From: Frigoribacterium sp. Leaf186
GTDB taxonomy: Bacteria; Actinomycetota; Actinomycetes; Actinomycetales; Microbacteriaceae
Reading direction: 5' to 3'
DNA: 58,736 nt
Assembly (NCBI RefSeq): GCF_001423905.1
Contig: NZ_LMPQ01000001.1
Coordinates: 1,111,697 to 1,170,432 of the forward strand
Shown: positions 7,801 through 15,778 of the stretch, piece by piece
Numbering within the stretch: the stretch's first letter is position 1
Layout of the letters: each line of letters opens with the position of its first letter
Position numbers and translations under genes: made by a program
The notes under the pieces: model-generated
What the model was told of the DNA's origin: nothing
Seen by the model: the letters and a program-made list of their open reading frames with translations, nothing else
Databases searched by the model: none

Positions 7801-8116
7801 GGAGGGGGCACCTATCTGTGGTCGGTCCCGGCCCGCAGGACGCGCCGGATCGACGGTCGACGGGGGTGGGGAACCCGATCAGCCTACGGGCGGAACGCGG
7901 AAGGGTAAACCCGCACCTCAAGGTTTCTCGTCATCGGCGCGTCCCCAGTCAGGGGTTCACATGCGGGCACACGACATGACGTGAGTCACACGAGTCACAC
8001 GATCTGTACCCCGAATACGAGGAGGCGCGGCGGGGCGACCGACGCCGCTCACGACGACACGTGTCGCTTTCATCCCCCGCCGAGGGCCGGCCACCGGCTG
8101 CCCGGACCCGGCCTGC
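7801..8116. promoter_or_regulatory. 316-bp gap upstream of the M23 gene with 9-bp direct repeats GAGTCACAC
   Basis: This gap separates the M23 start (minus) from the MarR stop (minus). GAGTCACAC is repeated at 7983-7991 and 7992-8000, that is GTGTGACTC twice on the transcribed side, with looser TGTG-type elements further toward the gene. Close-spaced GT(C/A)AC-like direct repeats resemble boxes for response regulators such as MtrA, which control murein hydrolases in actinobacteria; this match is only suggestive. A GAGGAGGCGCGG copy sits at 8019-8030. I looked for the c-di-AMP (ydaO) riboswitch that often precedes such hydrolases and did not find its conserved core. Confidence 0.35.
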
Positions 8117-8569
8117 TCAGTCGACGAACGCCGAGTTCAACCGGTGCAGGGCGGCGGCGAGCGCGTCGACCTCGGCGGCCGTCCAGCCGGCGAGGCGGTC
8201 GGCCAGGGCCGATCGGTTCGCGTCGACAGAACGGGCGAGCAGCTCACGCCCACGGTCCGTCAGGGCGAGCGCCTGACCCCGGCGGGCTTCGCCGCCGGCC
8301 GTGCCTCCGGCCGCGGCGCCGGGTTCGACCAGCCCGAGTTCGACCAGCCCGCCGAGCTGGCGCGACACGGTCGAGCGGTTGAGGCCGAAGTCCGCCGCGA
8401 TGTCGGTGGCGCGACAGCCGGGGTTCGCCGCGATGAAGGTGACGAGCGAGTGCTCGACGAAGGACAGCGGCGCGCTCTTGTGCCGGGCGCGGGCGACCGC
8501 CCGCCGCGACACCGTCTCGAGCTCGGAGTACACGGTGTCGATGCCCTGCTGCCCCCGCTGGTCCGTCAC
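8117..8569 (-). CDS. MarR-family transcriptional regulator
   Basis: 150 residues from a GTG start. The winged helix-turn-helix core reads FIAANPGCRATDIAADFGLN then RSTVSRQLGGLVELGLVE and ends in the wing region followed by LALTDRGRELL, the standard MarR arrangement; the wing carries an Ala/Gly-rich insertion (AAAGGTAGGEARRG). Terminal helices for dimerisation are present at both ends. It is divergent from a membrane protein gene, with a perfect 15-bp palindrome between them, so it most likely represses that gene and perhaps itself until a ligand binds. Confidence 0.92.
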   Translation of the reverse strand: MTDQRGQQGIDTVYSELETVSRRAVARARHKSAPLSFVEHSLVTFIAANPGCRATDIAADFGLNRSTVSRQLGGLVELGLVEPGAAAGGTAGGEARRGQALALTDRGRELLARSVDANRSALADRLAGWTAAEVDALAAALHRLNSAFVD

Positions 8570-8618
8570 GAGCCCAGCCTAGCCAGGGGTGGGCGGGAAC
8601 ACCGGGGTGCTCGTAAGT

Positions 8619-8633
8619 GTTGCATAATGCAAC
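8619..8633. promoter_or_regulatory. Perfect 15-bp operator GTTGCATAATGCAAC for the MarR regulator
   Basis: The sequence is an exact palindrome around a central A, AT-rich within very GC-rich DNA, midway between the divergent MarR and membrane-protein genes. Its size and TTGC...GCAA form are typical of MarR operators. It ends 45 bp before the GTG I chose for the membrane protein, which leaves room for a transcription start in between. Confidence 0.75.
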
Positions 8634-8678
8634 TGCATGACCGACCGGGCAACGGGGCCCCCGACCACGAGGAGCACC

Positions 8679-9857
8679 GTGACGACCACCGACCTGACCC
8701 TGCACCGACCCGACGACCGGGCGCGACCGAGCGCCGAGGGGCACACCGACGACGAGACGCGACGTGACGACGGGGCGCGACCCGACCCGCGCCTCCACCG
8801 TGGGCACCTGCACGCGAGCCCGTCCACCGCGCGACGACCGCGCGTCGACGCCGCGGCCTGGCGCTCCCTGGCGTTGCACGTGCTGATCCCGCTCTTCCTC
8901 GCGACGGGCATGGCCCTGGCCTACCTCGGGGCCTTCGGCCAGCCGACCCCGCACCACGTGCCCGTCGCCGTGGTGGGCACCTCGGCGCAGAGCGAGGTCT
9001 TCGCCCAACAGCTCAACGACGCCGACCCCGACGCACTCGACGTCCGCACGGTGGCCGACGCGTCCGCCGCCCGCGCCCTCATCACCAGCCGCGAGATCTC
9101 GGGGGCGTTCGAGGTGGGTGCCACGGACGCCACCTTGTACGTCTCGTCCGCGGCCTCCGACACCACCGCGAGCGTGCTGCAGAAGGTCTTCGGCCCGGTG
9201 GCCTACCAGCTCGGCCTGCCTCTCAAGGTCGACGACGTCGTGCCGAGCGGGGACGGTGACCCGACGGGCCAGGGGCTGTTCTTCCTGCTCGTCGCCCTGA
9301 GCGTCGGCGCCTACGCGAGCGCCGCGGCCATCTCGGCGGCGAGCGCCCGGCTGGGTCTCGGCTCGCGCCTCCTCGCCGGCGTCGCGACGGCCGCCGTCAT
9401 CGCGGCCGTCGGCACGATCGTCGTCGGTCCCGTCTACGGCATCGTCACGAGGGGGCTGTGGGCCCTGGCCCTCGTCAGCTGGCTGTACGTGACGGCGATC
9501 GTCGTGATCGGCATCGGCCTCCACCCGCTGCTGCGGCACTGGACGACGCCGGCGCTGACGATGCTCTTCGTGATGCTGAACTTCACCAGTTCGGGTGGCG
9601 TCTTCTCGTCGCAGCTCGTGCCGCCGTTCTTCGGTGCCCTCGGCGCCTTCTGGAACGGCTCGGCCTGGTTGCACGCGACCCAGTCGATCGTGTACTTCCC
9701 CGGGCAGGGCTGGGGTCGGGCCGGCCTGACGCTCGCCCTCTGGCTGGCCGTGGGGCTGGGCCTCGCCGGGCTCACGCACCTCTGGAGCGTCCGCCGCACC
9801 CGCCTGGCGAACGAGCGCGTCGCCGTCCGCGAGGACGAAGAAGGCATCGCGGCCTGA
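8679..9857 (+). CDS. Multi-pass membrane protein of the ABC-2 / DUF3533-like (YhgE-type) kind
   Basis: 392 residues from the GTG at 8679, chosen because GAGGAG lies 4 nt upstream; an earlier ATG at 8637 touches the operator and has no ribosome site. A polar N-terminus (about 55 residues) precedes TM1 (LALHVLIPLFLATGMALAYL). An extracytoplasmic domain follows (about 90-195; VPVAVVGTSAQSEVFAQQLN, later VSSAASDTTASVLQKVFGPV) and then five hydrophobic spans. One TM followed by a beta-rich outer domain and a helical bundle is the layout of YhgE/Pip and DUF3533 proteins related to ABC-2 exporters. With a MarR partner and no ATPase, a role in resistance or export of small toxic compounds is plausible but unproved. 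Confidence 0.8.
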   Translation: MTTTDLTLHRPDDRARPSAEGHTDDETRRDDGARPDPRLHRGHLHASPSTARRPRVDAAAWRSLALHVLIPLFLATGMALAYLGAFGQPTPHHVPVAVVGTSAQSEVFAQQLNDADPDALDVRTVADASAARALITSREISGAFEVGATDATLYVSSAASDTTASVLQKVFGPVAYQLGLPLKVDDVVPSGDGDPTGQGLFFLLVALSVGAYASAAAISAASARLGLGSRLLAGVATAAVIAAVGTIVVGPVYGIVTRGLWALALVSWLYVTAIVVIGIGLHPLLRHWTTPALTMLFVMLNFTSSGGVFSSQLVPPFFGALGAFWNGSAWLHATQSIVYFPGQGWGRAGLTLALWLAVGLGLAGLTHLWSVRRTRLANERVAVREDEEGIAA

Positions 9858-9875
9858 CGCGACGCGGGCCGACCA

Positions 9876-9922
9876 CCCGAGGAGGCGCGGCGAGCGGTGA
9901 TCGCGCACCGCGCCTCCTCGGG
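9876..9922. terminator. 15-bp hairpin CCCGAGGAGGCGCGG after the membrane-protein gene
   Basis: CCCGAGGAGGCGCGG (9876-9890) pairs perfectly with CCGCGCCTCCTCGGG (9908-9922) across a 17-nt loop. It contains two inverted copies of the 12-mer GAGGAGGCGCGG and lies between the membrane-protein stop and the next start. No U-tract. Confidence 0.6.
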
Positions 9923-9975
9923 CGGTGCCGCCGGCGGAGCCCGGCCCGGGCCGGAGCGCGTGCGAGACTCGTCGG

Positions 9976-11253
9976 GTGACGACGACGCACGAGACCCTCC
10001 GGCCGCCCCGACGCGACGAACGCAACTGGGCCGACAGCTTCAGCTACGGCGCGACCGGGGTCGTGACGCCGACGTCGGTCGACGAGCTGCGCGACCTCGT
10101 CGCCGGGGCTCCCCGCATCCGGGCGCTCGGCACGCGCCACTCGTTCAGCGACGTCGCCGACGGCCCCGGCCTGCTGGTCTCGACCACGGCCCTGCCCGCC
10201 GACCCGGTGGTCTCGGACGACGGCCGCAGCGTCACGGTGGGTGCGGGCACGAACTACGCCGCCGTCGCCCGGCACCTCGACCGGCACGGGCTCGCCCTGC
10301 TCAACATGGGGTCGCTGCCGCACATCTCGGTCGGCGGCGCGATCGCGACCGGCACGCACGGCTCGGGGCTCGGCCTCGGCAGCCTCGCGAGCGCCGTCTC
10401 GGCCCTCGAGATCGTCGGGGCCGACGGGTCGCTGCGCACCGTCCGCCGCGGGCAGCCGGGGTTCGACGGCAGCGTCGTGGCGCTCGGCGCCCTCGGCGTC
10501 GTCGTGCGGGTGACCCTCGACGTGCAGCCCGGGTTCCGCATGCGGCAGGACACCTACGTCGACCTGCCCTGGACCAGCGTCGACGACCACCTGCTCGACG
10601 TCTTCGGCGCGGGCTACAGCGTCAGCTTCTTCCACGAGTTCGACCACCGCATCCGCGAGGTGCTGGTGAAGTCACGCGTGCCCGACGGCCTCGCCGACGT
10701 CTCGATGCCCCGCAACCTCTGGGGTGCCCGTCCGGCCCCCGTCGACGAGCACGCCGAGGTCACCGGCACGAAGTCGACGCCGATGGACGGCAGCGTCGGC
10801 TCGTGGGCCGACCGGCTGCCCCACTTCCGCATCGACGCGACGCCGTCGGTGGGTTCCGAGCTGCAGAGCGAGCACTTCGTCGCCCTCGAGGACGGCGCGG
10901 CCGCCCTCCGCGCCGTGCAGCAGCTCGGAGACGCGCTGCGACCGCACCTGCACACCTGCGAGACCCGCACGGTCGCAGGTGACCCCCTCTGGCTGAGCCC
11001 GACGCCACGCGACAGCCTCGCCATCGCCTTCACCTGGAAGAAGCACCCCGCCGAGGTCGGCGCCCTGATCCCCCGCGTCGAGGAGGCGCTGGCCCCGTTC
11101 ACCCCGCGGGCCCACTGGGGCAAGTTGTCGGCCCTGCCCCCGGCGGCGATCCGTGCCGCCTACCCCCGCCTGGACGACTTCGCCGCGCTCGTGCGCGAGG
11201 TCGACCCCGGCGGCAAGTTCTCCGGCCCGGCGCTCGAGCGCCTGCTCGGGTAG
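9976..11253 (+). CDS. FAD-dependent alditol oxidase-like enzyme (paralogue 1)
   Basis: 425 residues from the GTG at 9976 (reading VTTTHETLRPP); the frame opens 17 codons earlier, so the start is approximate. The protein has the VAO/PCMH fold: PTSVDELRDLVAG, then GTRHSFSD, whose His55 matches the covalent FAD-binding histidine of Streptomyces alditol oxidase AldO; MGSLPHISVGG and TGTHGSG bind FAD. C-terminal substrate-site motifs match AldO: ETRTV with a following WLSP, AFTWKK, and HWGK near the end. AldO oxidises the terminal hydroxyl of xylitol or sorbitol to an aldose with H2O2 release. A second copy is at 49365-50621. Here there is no sugar operon nearby and no GTGAGCGCTCAC site. Confidence 0.85.
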   Translation: MTTTHETLRPPRRDERNWADSFSYGATGVVTPTSVDELRDLVAGAPRIRALGTRHSFSDVADGPGLLVSTTALPADPVVSDDGRSVTVGAGTNYAAVARHLDRHGLALLNMGSLPHISVGGAIATGTHGSGLGLGSLASAVSALEIVGADGSLRTVRRGQPGFDGSVVALGALGVVVRVTLDVQPGFRMRQDTYVDLPWTSVDDHLLDVFGAGYSVSFFHEFDHRIREVLVKSRVPDGLADVSMPRNLWGARPAPVDEHAEVTGTKSTPMDGSVGSWADRLPHFRIDATPSVGSELQSEHFVALEDGAAALRAVQQLGDALRPHLHTCETRTVAGDPLWLSPTPRDSLAIAFTWKKHPAEVGALIPRVEEALAPFTPRAHWGKLSALPPAAIRAAYPRLDDFAALVREVDPGGKFSGPALERLLG

Positions 11254-11259
11254 CCGGGC

Positions 11260-11324
11260 GCGCGATCACCCGGCCGCGGGCGAGCGGTCACCCAGCCGCG
11301 GGCGAGCGGTCACCCAGCCGCGGG
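11260..11324. repeat. 22-bp tandem repeat immediately after the oxidase stop codon
   Basis: Two exact copies of a 22-bp unit, beginning CGAGCGGTCACCC and ending AGCCGCGGG, lie at 11281-11302 and 11303-11324. A degenerate copy with CGATCACCCGG lies just before (about 11260-11280). The array starts within 10 bp of the stop codon. Confidence 0.75.
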
Positions 11325-11362
11325 CGCGCTCGGGACGCCCCCGAGCCGACCCCGAGCCGAGC

Positions 11363-12031
11363 TCAGTACGACTCGCCCGTCGGGTCGGGAGCGTCGAGGT
11401 CGAGCAGCTCGGTGCCGCCGACGGGCAGCCCCTGCCAGGTGCGCAGGCGCCAGCCGCGCTCGAGGGTGCCCTCGAGCGTCACGACCCCGGTGTTCTCGAG
11501 CAGGTGCTGACGGATGAACTCGTCGTCGGCGTTGACCGCCCGCGACCCGACCCAGGCGCGGATCGCGGCGCCGTGGCTGACGGCCGCGACCGTCTGGTGC
11601 CCGTCGCGCTCGCCCGCGGCGACCAGCTCGGCCAAGGCCGCGTCGTACCGCGCGAAGAACTCGTGCCCGTCTTCAGATCCGGGCACCCGGGCGTCGAGGT
11701 CGCCCGCCGCCCACGAGACGACGCGGCCGACGTAGGCCGTGACCGCCGCGGTGTCGCTGCGGCCCTCGAGGTCGCCCGCCCTCACCTCGCGCAGCCCGTC
11801 GAGCACCGTCGGGGTGAGCCCCCGGGCCTCGGCGAGGGGCGCGGCCGTGAGGTGGGTGCGGACGAGCGTGCTGACGGCGAGGGCGCCGATCGACTCGTCG
11901 GCGAGCGCGTCAGGCAGTGCCTCGGCCTGGCGCCGCCCGAGGTCGGTCAGCCCGACGCCGGGGGCGACGGTGCCGAGCTTGCCCTCGACGTTGTCGGGGG
12001 TCTGACCGTGGCGGATCAACAACAGGCGCAT
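11363..12031 (-). CDS. Histidine phosphatase superfamily protein (phosphoglycerate mutase-like)
   Basis: 222 residues from the ATG at 12029-12031. The family signature is at the very N-terminus: MRLLLIRHGQTPDN, with catalytic His8 in RHG. The other pocket residues follow: Arg and Glu in LREVRAGDLEGR, and the second histidine in VAAVSHGAAIRAW. The length and single domain fit the small-molecule phosphatase branch (PhoE/CobC/GpmB-like) rather than classical dPGM. The frame is open upstream through intergenic repeats, but the motif position requires the internal ATG. The phosphorylated substrate is unknown. Confidence 0.9.
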   Translation of the reverse strand: MRLLLIRHGQTPDNVEGKLGTVAPGVGLTDLGRRQAEALPDALADESIGALAVSTLVRTHLTAAPLAEARGLTPTVLDGLREVRAGDLEGRSDTAAVTAYVGRVVSWAAGDLDARVPGSEDGHEFFARYDAALAELVAAGERDGHQTVAAVSHGAAIRAWVGSRAVNADDEFIRQHLLENTGVVTLEGTLERGWRLRTWQGLPVGGTELLDLDAPDPTGESY

Positions 12032-12139
12032 GATCGTCCACCCTACGGTGGGCCTCCGACACCGCCGGCCGGGGGCGGACCCGACCCGCACCTCCTCTGC
12101 TTGCATCCCGACCGGGACGAGGAGGCGCGGTGCCGACGG

Positions 12140-12206
12140 GCGGTCACGCGACGGGCGGTCAGGCGTCGAGCCGTCAGGCGTCGGGCGGTCAGGCGTCGGG
12201 CGGTCA
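12140..12206. repeat. 15-bp tandem repeat duplicating the end and stop codon of the kinase gene
   Basis: On the minus strand the kinase ends TGG-CCC-GAC-GCC-TGA. Directly downstream CCGCCCGACGCCTGA is repeated two or more times, followed by diverged copies (CGGCTCGACGCCTGA and others) out to about 12140. Because the unit is 15 bp, every copy carries an in-frame TGA, so the array looks like amplification of the gene's own 3' end including the stop. Confidence 0.75.
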
Positions 12207-12923
12207 GGCGTCGGGCCAGAGGCGGCCCGCGTCCACGACGGCGTCGGCACGGCCCCGGGTGGCGCGGACGAGCCGGGCGGCGGCCTCGTCCGGGCCGGCG
12301 GCCCAGGCCTCGGCCGCCTCGGGCGTCATGCCGAACCGGACGTGCCGGGCGACCAGCCACCGGCGTCGCAGCCCGGCCGGGGTGTCGACGAACCACACCT
12401 CGTCGAACTCAGACCGCACGGCGGGCCACGGCGCGAGCTCGGCCAGCAGGTAGTTGCCCTCGCTGACCACGACCTCGACGCGGGGGTCGACCTCGACGGC
12501 TCCGCCTATCGACTCCTCGACCCCGCGTACGTACTCGGGCGCCCAGACCGTCGACCGGCTCGTGCGCAGCCGGTGCAGCAACGCCAGGTAGCCCTCGGCG
12601 TCGAACGTGTCGATCGCCCCCTTGCGGTCGAGGCGGCCGAGCCGGGCGAGCGTCGCGCCCGCCAGGTGGAAGCCGTCCATCGGCACGACCACGGCGCGCA
12701 CCCCGACGCGCGTGAGCCCGGCGACGACGGCCGCGGCGGCCGTGCTCTTGCCGCCGCCGGGCTCGCCGGCGACGCCGATCAGCGTGCGGACGGGCGTCGG
12801 GGCGGCCGTCGTCGGGGACGTGAGGTCGGCCGGGGTGCCGAGCCGCGCCTCCTGGGCCCTCGCGTGGACCGCGAGCGCTCGGGCGACGAGGTCGTCGACC
12901 GAGCCGAGCGGCGTCGCCGTCAC
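12204..12923 (-). CDS. Nucleoside/nucleotide kinase family protein (P-loop, uridine kinase-like)
   Basis: 239 residues. The GTG at 12921-12923 overlaps the DedA stop by 4 nt (GTGA), so the start is clear and translation is probably coupled. The Walker A motif is LIGVAGEPGGGKST (about 49-62). It is followed by VVVPMDGFHLAGATL, a pattern of the PanK/uridine-kinase/phosphoribulokinase fold in which the Asp-Gly-Phe-His segment contacts substrate, then DTFDAEGYLALL and VVVSEGNYLL. The enzyme should phosphorylate a nucleoside, pantothenate-like or sugar substrate with ATP; the exact one is not deducible. The stop codon lies inside a 15-bp tandem repeat. Confidence 0.88.
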   Translation of the reverse strand: MTATPLGSVDDLVARALAVHARAQEARLGTPADLTSPTTAAPTPVRTLIGVAGEPGGGKSTAAAAVVAGLTRVGVRAVVVPMDGFHLAGATLARLGRLDRKGAIDTFDAEGYLALLHRLRTSRSTVWAPEYVRGVEESIGGAVEVDPRVEVVVSEGNYLLAELAPWPAVRSEFDEVWFVDTPAGLRRRWLVARHVRFGMTPEAAEAWAAGPDEAAARLVRATRGRADAVVDAGRLWPDA

Positions 12924-13654
12924 TCGGGGCGGCCGGCCGAGCCGGGCAGGGTGCCCGGGTCGTCGCCGACGTCGGCGGTGCGCAGCTCGGTCAGGGCGGC
13001 CTCGCGACGCGACCGACGCCAGGCCAGCAGGGCGTGCAGGGCGATCGGGACGACCGACAGCACGACGAGCACGACGGCGAGCACGTCGATGTGGTCGCGG
13101 ATGAACGGGATGCCGCCGAGCAGCGAGCCGAGGACCGTCATGCCCACGGCCCAGAGGAACGCACCGGTGACGTTGAACAGCAAGAACTTGGGGTACCGGT
13201 AGCCCGCCGTGCCGGCCGCGAGGGGCACGTAGGTGCGGACGATCGGCACGAAGCGGCCGAGGATCAGGCTCGTGCCGCCGTACTTGGCGAAGAACGCCTC
13301 GGCGCGTTCGAGGTAGGCGGTCTTCAAGATGCGGGCGTCGTCGGTGAACAGGCGGCGGCCGAAGCGGTGGCCGAGGAAGTAGCCGACCTGGTCGCCCAAG
13401 ACCGCGGCGACGAAGGCGCAGAGCGCGATCACCCAGACCTGCAGACCCAGCGCCTCGTGCAGCACGCCCGCCGTGAAGAGCAGGGAGTCGCCCGGCAAGA
13501 AGGGGAACAGCACGCCCGACTCGACGAACACCATCAGCGAGATGCCGGCGAGCGCCCACGGTCCGAGGGCGGGCAGCAACTCGTCCGGGTTGAACAGGAC
13601 GAACCCCCCGCCGGTGGAGGCGGGCAGGGCGGCGAGCAGGGTGTCGGCGATCAC
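12920..13654 (-). CDS. DedA-family membrane protein
   Basis: 244 residues from the GTG at 13652-13654 (reading VIADTLL); the frame is open a further 21 codons upstream, so the start is uncertain. DedA signatures are present: FVESGVLFPFLPGDSLLF early, VLGDQVGYFLGHRFGRRLF in the middle, and GRFVPIVRTYVPLAAG, the conserved re-entrant segment with the essential Arg. Four to five hydrophobic spans fit the fold. DedA/VTT proteins are flippases for undecaprenyl phosphate or phospholipids and affect envelope stress and antibiotic tolerance. Co-translation with a small-molecule kinase (GTGA overlap) is notable, though a functional link is not obvious. Confidence 0.92.
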   Translation of the reverse strand: MIADTLLAALPASTGGGFVLFNPDELLPALGPWALAGISLMVFVESGVLFPFLPGDSLLFTAGVLHEALGLQVWVIALCAFVAAVLGDQVGYFLGHRFGRRLFTDDARILKTAYLERAEAFFAKYGGTSLILGRFVPIVRTYVPLAAGTAGYRYPKFLLFNVTGAFLWAVGMTVLGSLLGGIPFIRDHIDVLAVVLVVLSVVPIALHALLAWRRSRREAALTELRTADVGDDPGTLPGSAGRPE

Positions 13655-13818
13655 GAGGGACGACCCTAACGGGTCGACCCCGGGGCGAGGCGTCCGCCGA
13701 GCGGACCATGCCGTCATCCGCAGGTCTCGGCCGGGCGGGGGATGCCTCCGGGCAGGCCACGCCCCTAGCCTGGGGCGATGCGGACACCCCTCAGCATGCC
13801 GACGACAGGACGCACGCG

Positions 13819-14781
13819 ATGATCGAAGCCCGGAACCTCACCAAGATCTACGGAGACAAGCGCGCACTCGACGACGCCACGTTCACGGTCCGACCCGGCC
13901 TGGTGACCGGGTTCCTCGGCCCGAACGGCGCCGGCAAGTCGACCACCATGCGCATGATCGTCGGCCTCGACCGCCCCACGAGCGGCAGCGTCACCGTCAA
14001 CGGCAAGCACTTCGCCGACCACGCGGCACCGCTGCACGAGGTGGGCGTCCTGCTCGACGCCAAGGCCGTCCACACGGGGCGCAGCGCGCACGACCACCTG
14101 CTGGCCATGGGCGCCACGCACGGCATCGGCAAGAAGCGCGTGGCCGAGGTGATCGCCCTGACCGGCCTCGAGTCGGTGGCGAAGAAGCGGGTCGGCGGCT
14201 TCTCGCTCGGCATGGGGCAACGCCTGGGCATCGCCGCCGCGCTGCTCGGCGACCCGGCGACCGTGATCCTCGACGAGCCCGTCAACGGCCTCGACCCCGA
14301 GGGCGTCGTCTGGGTGCGCACCCTCGCCCGCTTCCTCGCGAGCGAGGGCCGGACGGTCTTCCTCTCGTCGCACCTCATGAGCGAGATGGCGCAGACCGCC
14401 GACCACCTGATCGTGCTCGGGCGGGGCAAGGTGCTCGCCGACTCCCCCGTCGCGGACGTCATCTCGCAGGCCTCGGGCGACGCGGTCCGCGTGCGCAGCC
14501 CGCACGCCGACCACCTCGTCTCGCTGCTGCGGGGCCCCGACGTCGCCGTGACGGCCGTCGAGCCCGGCGTGGTCGAGCTGCGGGGCGTCACCGCCGAGCG
14601 GGTCGGCGACGTCGCCGCCTCGTCCGGCGTCGTGCTGCACGAGCTCACCCCCCTCGTCCGCTCCCTCGAGGACGCGTACATGACCCTCACCCAAGACTCC
14701 GTCGAATACCACGCAGGAGGCGCGGCCGCAGGCAGCCACGTCGCCCCCGACGCGCAGACCCCCCAGGGAGCGACCCGATGA
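13819..14781 (+). CDS. ABC transporter ATP-binding protein (ABC-2 exporter type)
   Basis: 320 residues from the ATG at 13819 with AGGA upstream. Order of motifs: Walker A GPNGAGKST (about 35-43), Q-loop region, signature FSLGMGQR (a G-M-G variant of LSGGQ), Walker B VILDEPVNGLD, H-loop FLSSHLMSE. A C-terminal domain of about 100 residues, seen in drug and bacitracin-type exporters (YxlF/CcmA group), ends in a polar tail. The next gene overlaps by 4 nt (ATGA), so the two form one translational unit encoding half-ATPase and permease. A GGAGGCGC repeat copy lies within the C-terminal tail. Confidence 0.92.
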   Translation: MIEARNLTKIYGDKRALDDATFTVRPGLVTGFLGPNGAGKSTTMRMIVGLDRPTSGSVTVNGKHFADHAAPLHEVGVLLDAKAVHTGRSAHDHLLAMGATHGIGKKRVAEVIALTGLESVAKKRVGGFSLGMGQRLGIAAALLGDPATVILDEPVNGLDPEGVVWVRTLARFLASEGRTVFLSSHLMSEMAQTADHLIVLGRGKVLADSPVADVISQASGDAVRVRSPHADHLVSLLRGPDVAVTAVEPGVVELRGVTAERVGDVAASSGVVLHELTPLVRSLEDAYMTLTQDSVEYHAGGAAAGSHVAPDAQTPQGATR

Positions 14782-15656
14782 CCGCCACGACACCCACGCG
14801 GCACCGCGACCGGCCGGCACAGCCGACCTCGAAGCTCAGCTTCGGCGGCGTGCTGCGCAGCGAATGGATCAAGCTCCGCACCCTTCGGTCGACGTGGTGG
14901 TGCCTGGCCGTCATGGTCGTCGTCATCGTCGCGTTCGGCGCCCTGTTCTCGACCAGCGCCGGCTTCTTCGCCCTCGACGGCGCGACGCGCGAGCAGCAGC
15001 AGGCCGTGGTGGCGCAGTCGGTCACCGTCGGCGTCGTCTTCGGTCAACTGGTCGCCTCGATCCTCGGGGCCCTCGTGATCACCGGCGAGTTCGGCACCGG
15101 CATGATCCGGTCGACGTTCACGGCCGTGCCCCGCCGCGGTGCCGCCCTCGTCGCGAAGCTGATCGTCGTCGCCGTCACGCTCTTCGTCGTGTCGCTCGTC
15201 GGGCTCGTGGTGTCTCTGCTCGTGAACAGTGCGATCCTGCCGGCGCACGACATCTCGGTCGACTTCGCGGACGCCGCGCTCTGGAAGACCGTCCTGGGCG
15301 CCGCCGTCTCGATCGCGGCCATCGGCATGATGGCGCTCGCCCTCGGCGCGATCATCCGGAACGGCGCCGGTGCCATCGCGTCGGCGGTCGGCATCGTGTT
15401 CGTCCTGCCGATCGTGGTGCAACTCTTCATGGCGGCCAACGACTCGGTCTGGCTCTACAACCTGAACGAGATCATCCCGCCGAACGCCAGCGCCCGCCTC
15501 TACGACTACGTCGTCGACGGGCAGTCCGCGACGATGCTCCCCGTGCCCGAGGGTGCTTGGACGCTCGAGCCCTGGACGGCCCTGCTCGTCCTGGCCGCGT
15601 GGGTGGTCGTGCTCTTCGCCGCGGCCTTCGCGCTCGTGAAGCGACGCGACGTCTGA
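14778..15656 (+). CDS. ABC-2 family transporter permease
   Basis: 292 residues; the ATG overlaps the ATPase stop (ATGA). After a polar leader the conserved FGGVLRSEWIKLRTLRSTWW appears, the usual N-terminal coupling segment of actinobacterial ABC-2 permeases, followed by six hydrophobic spans and the cytoplasmic motif TGEFGTGMIRSTFTAVPRR between TM2 and TM3. It ends in a positively charged KRRDV. With the adjacent ATPase it should form a homodimeric exporter, perhaps for an antimicrobial compound or lipid; the substrate is unknown. It is followed 122 bp later by a separately started efflux pump gene. Confidence 0.92.
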   Translation: MTATTPTRHRDRPAQPTSKLSFGGVLRSEWIKLRTLRSTWWCLAVMVVVIVAFGALFSTSAGFFALDGATREQQQAVVAQSVTVGVVFGQLVASILGALVITGEFGTGMIRSTFTAVPRRGAALVAKLIVVAVTLFVVSLVGLVVSLLVNSAILPAHDISVDFADAALWKTVLGAAVSIAAIGMMALALGAIIRNGAGAIASAVGIVFVLPIVVQLFMAANDSVWLYNLNEIIPPNASARLYDYVVDGQSATMLPVPEGAWTLEPWTALLVLAAWVVVLFAAAFALVKRRDV

Positions 15657-15778
15657 CCGACCCGCACCGCACCTCCTCGGGGTGACGGCGAGGCGATCGT
15701 GACGGATCGGGAAGAACCGGACCGTCTCGTACGTTCAGCCGCACAGGCACACCCGCCGTCACCTCCGAGGAGCCCCAC

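Noticed and set aside
7801-8116. c-di-AMP (ydaO) riboswitch before the M23 hydrolase
   Set aside because: The conserved core and paired segments are not recognisable in the leader on the minus strand.
8637-8678. Start of the membrane protein at the ATG at 8637
   Set aside because: It lies 4 bp after the operator without a ribosome site, whereas the GTG at 8679 has GAGGAG upstream; leaderless translation remains possible but less supported.
11260-12206. Tandem repeats that might suggest a CRISPR array
   Set aside because: Units are adjacent with no unique spacers, and there is no cas gene in the window.
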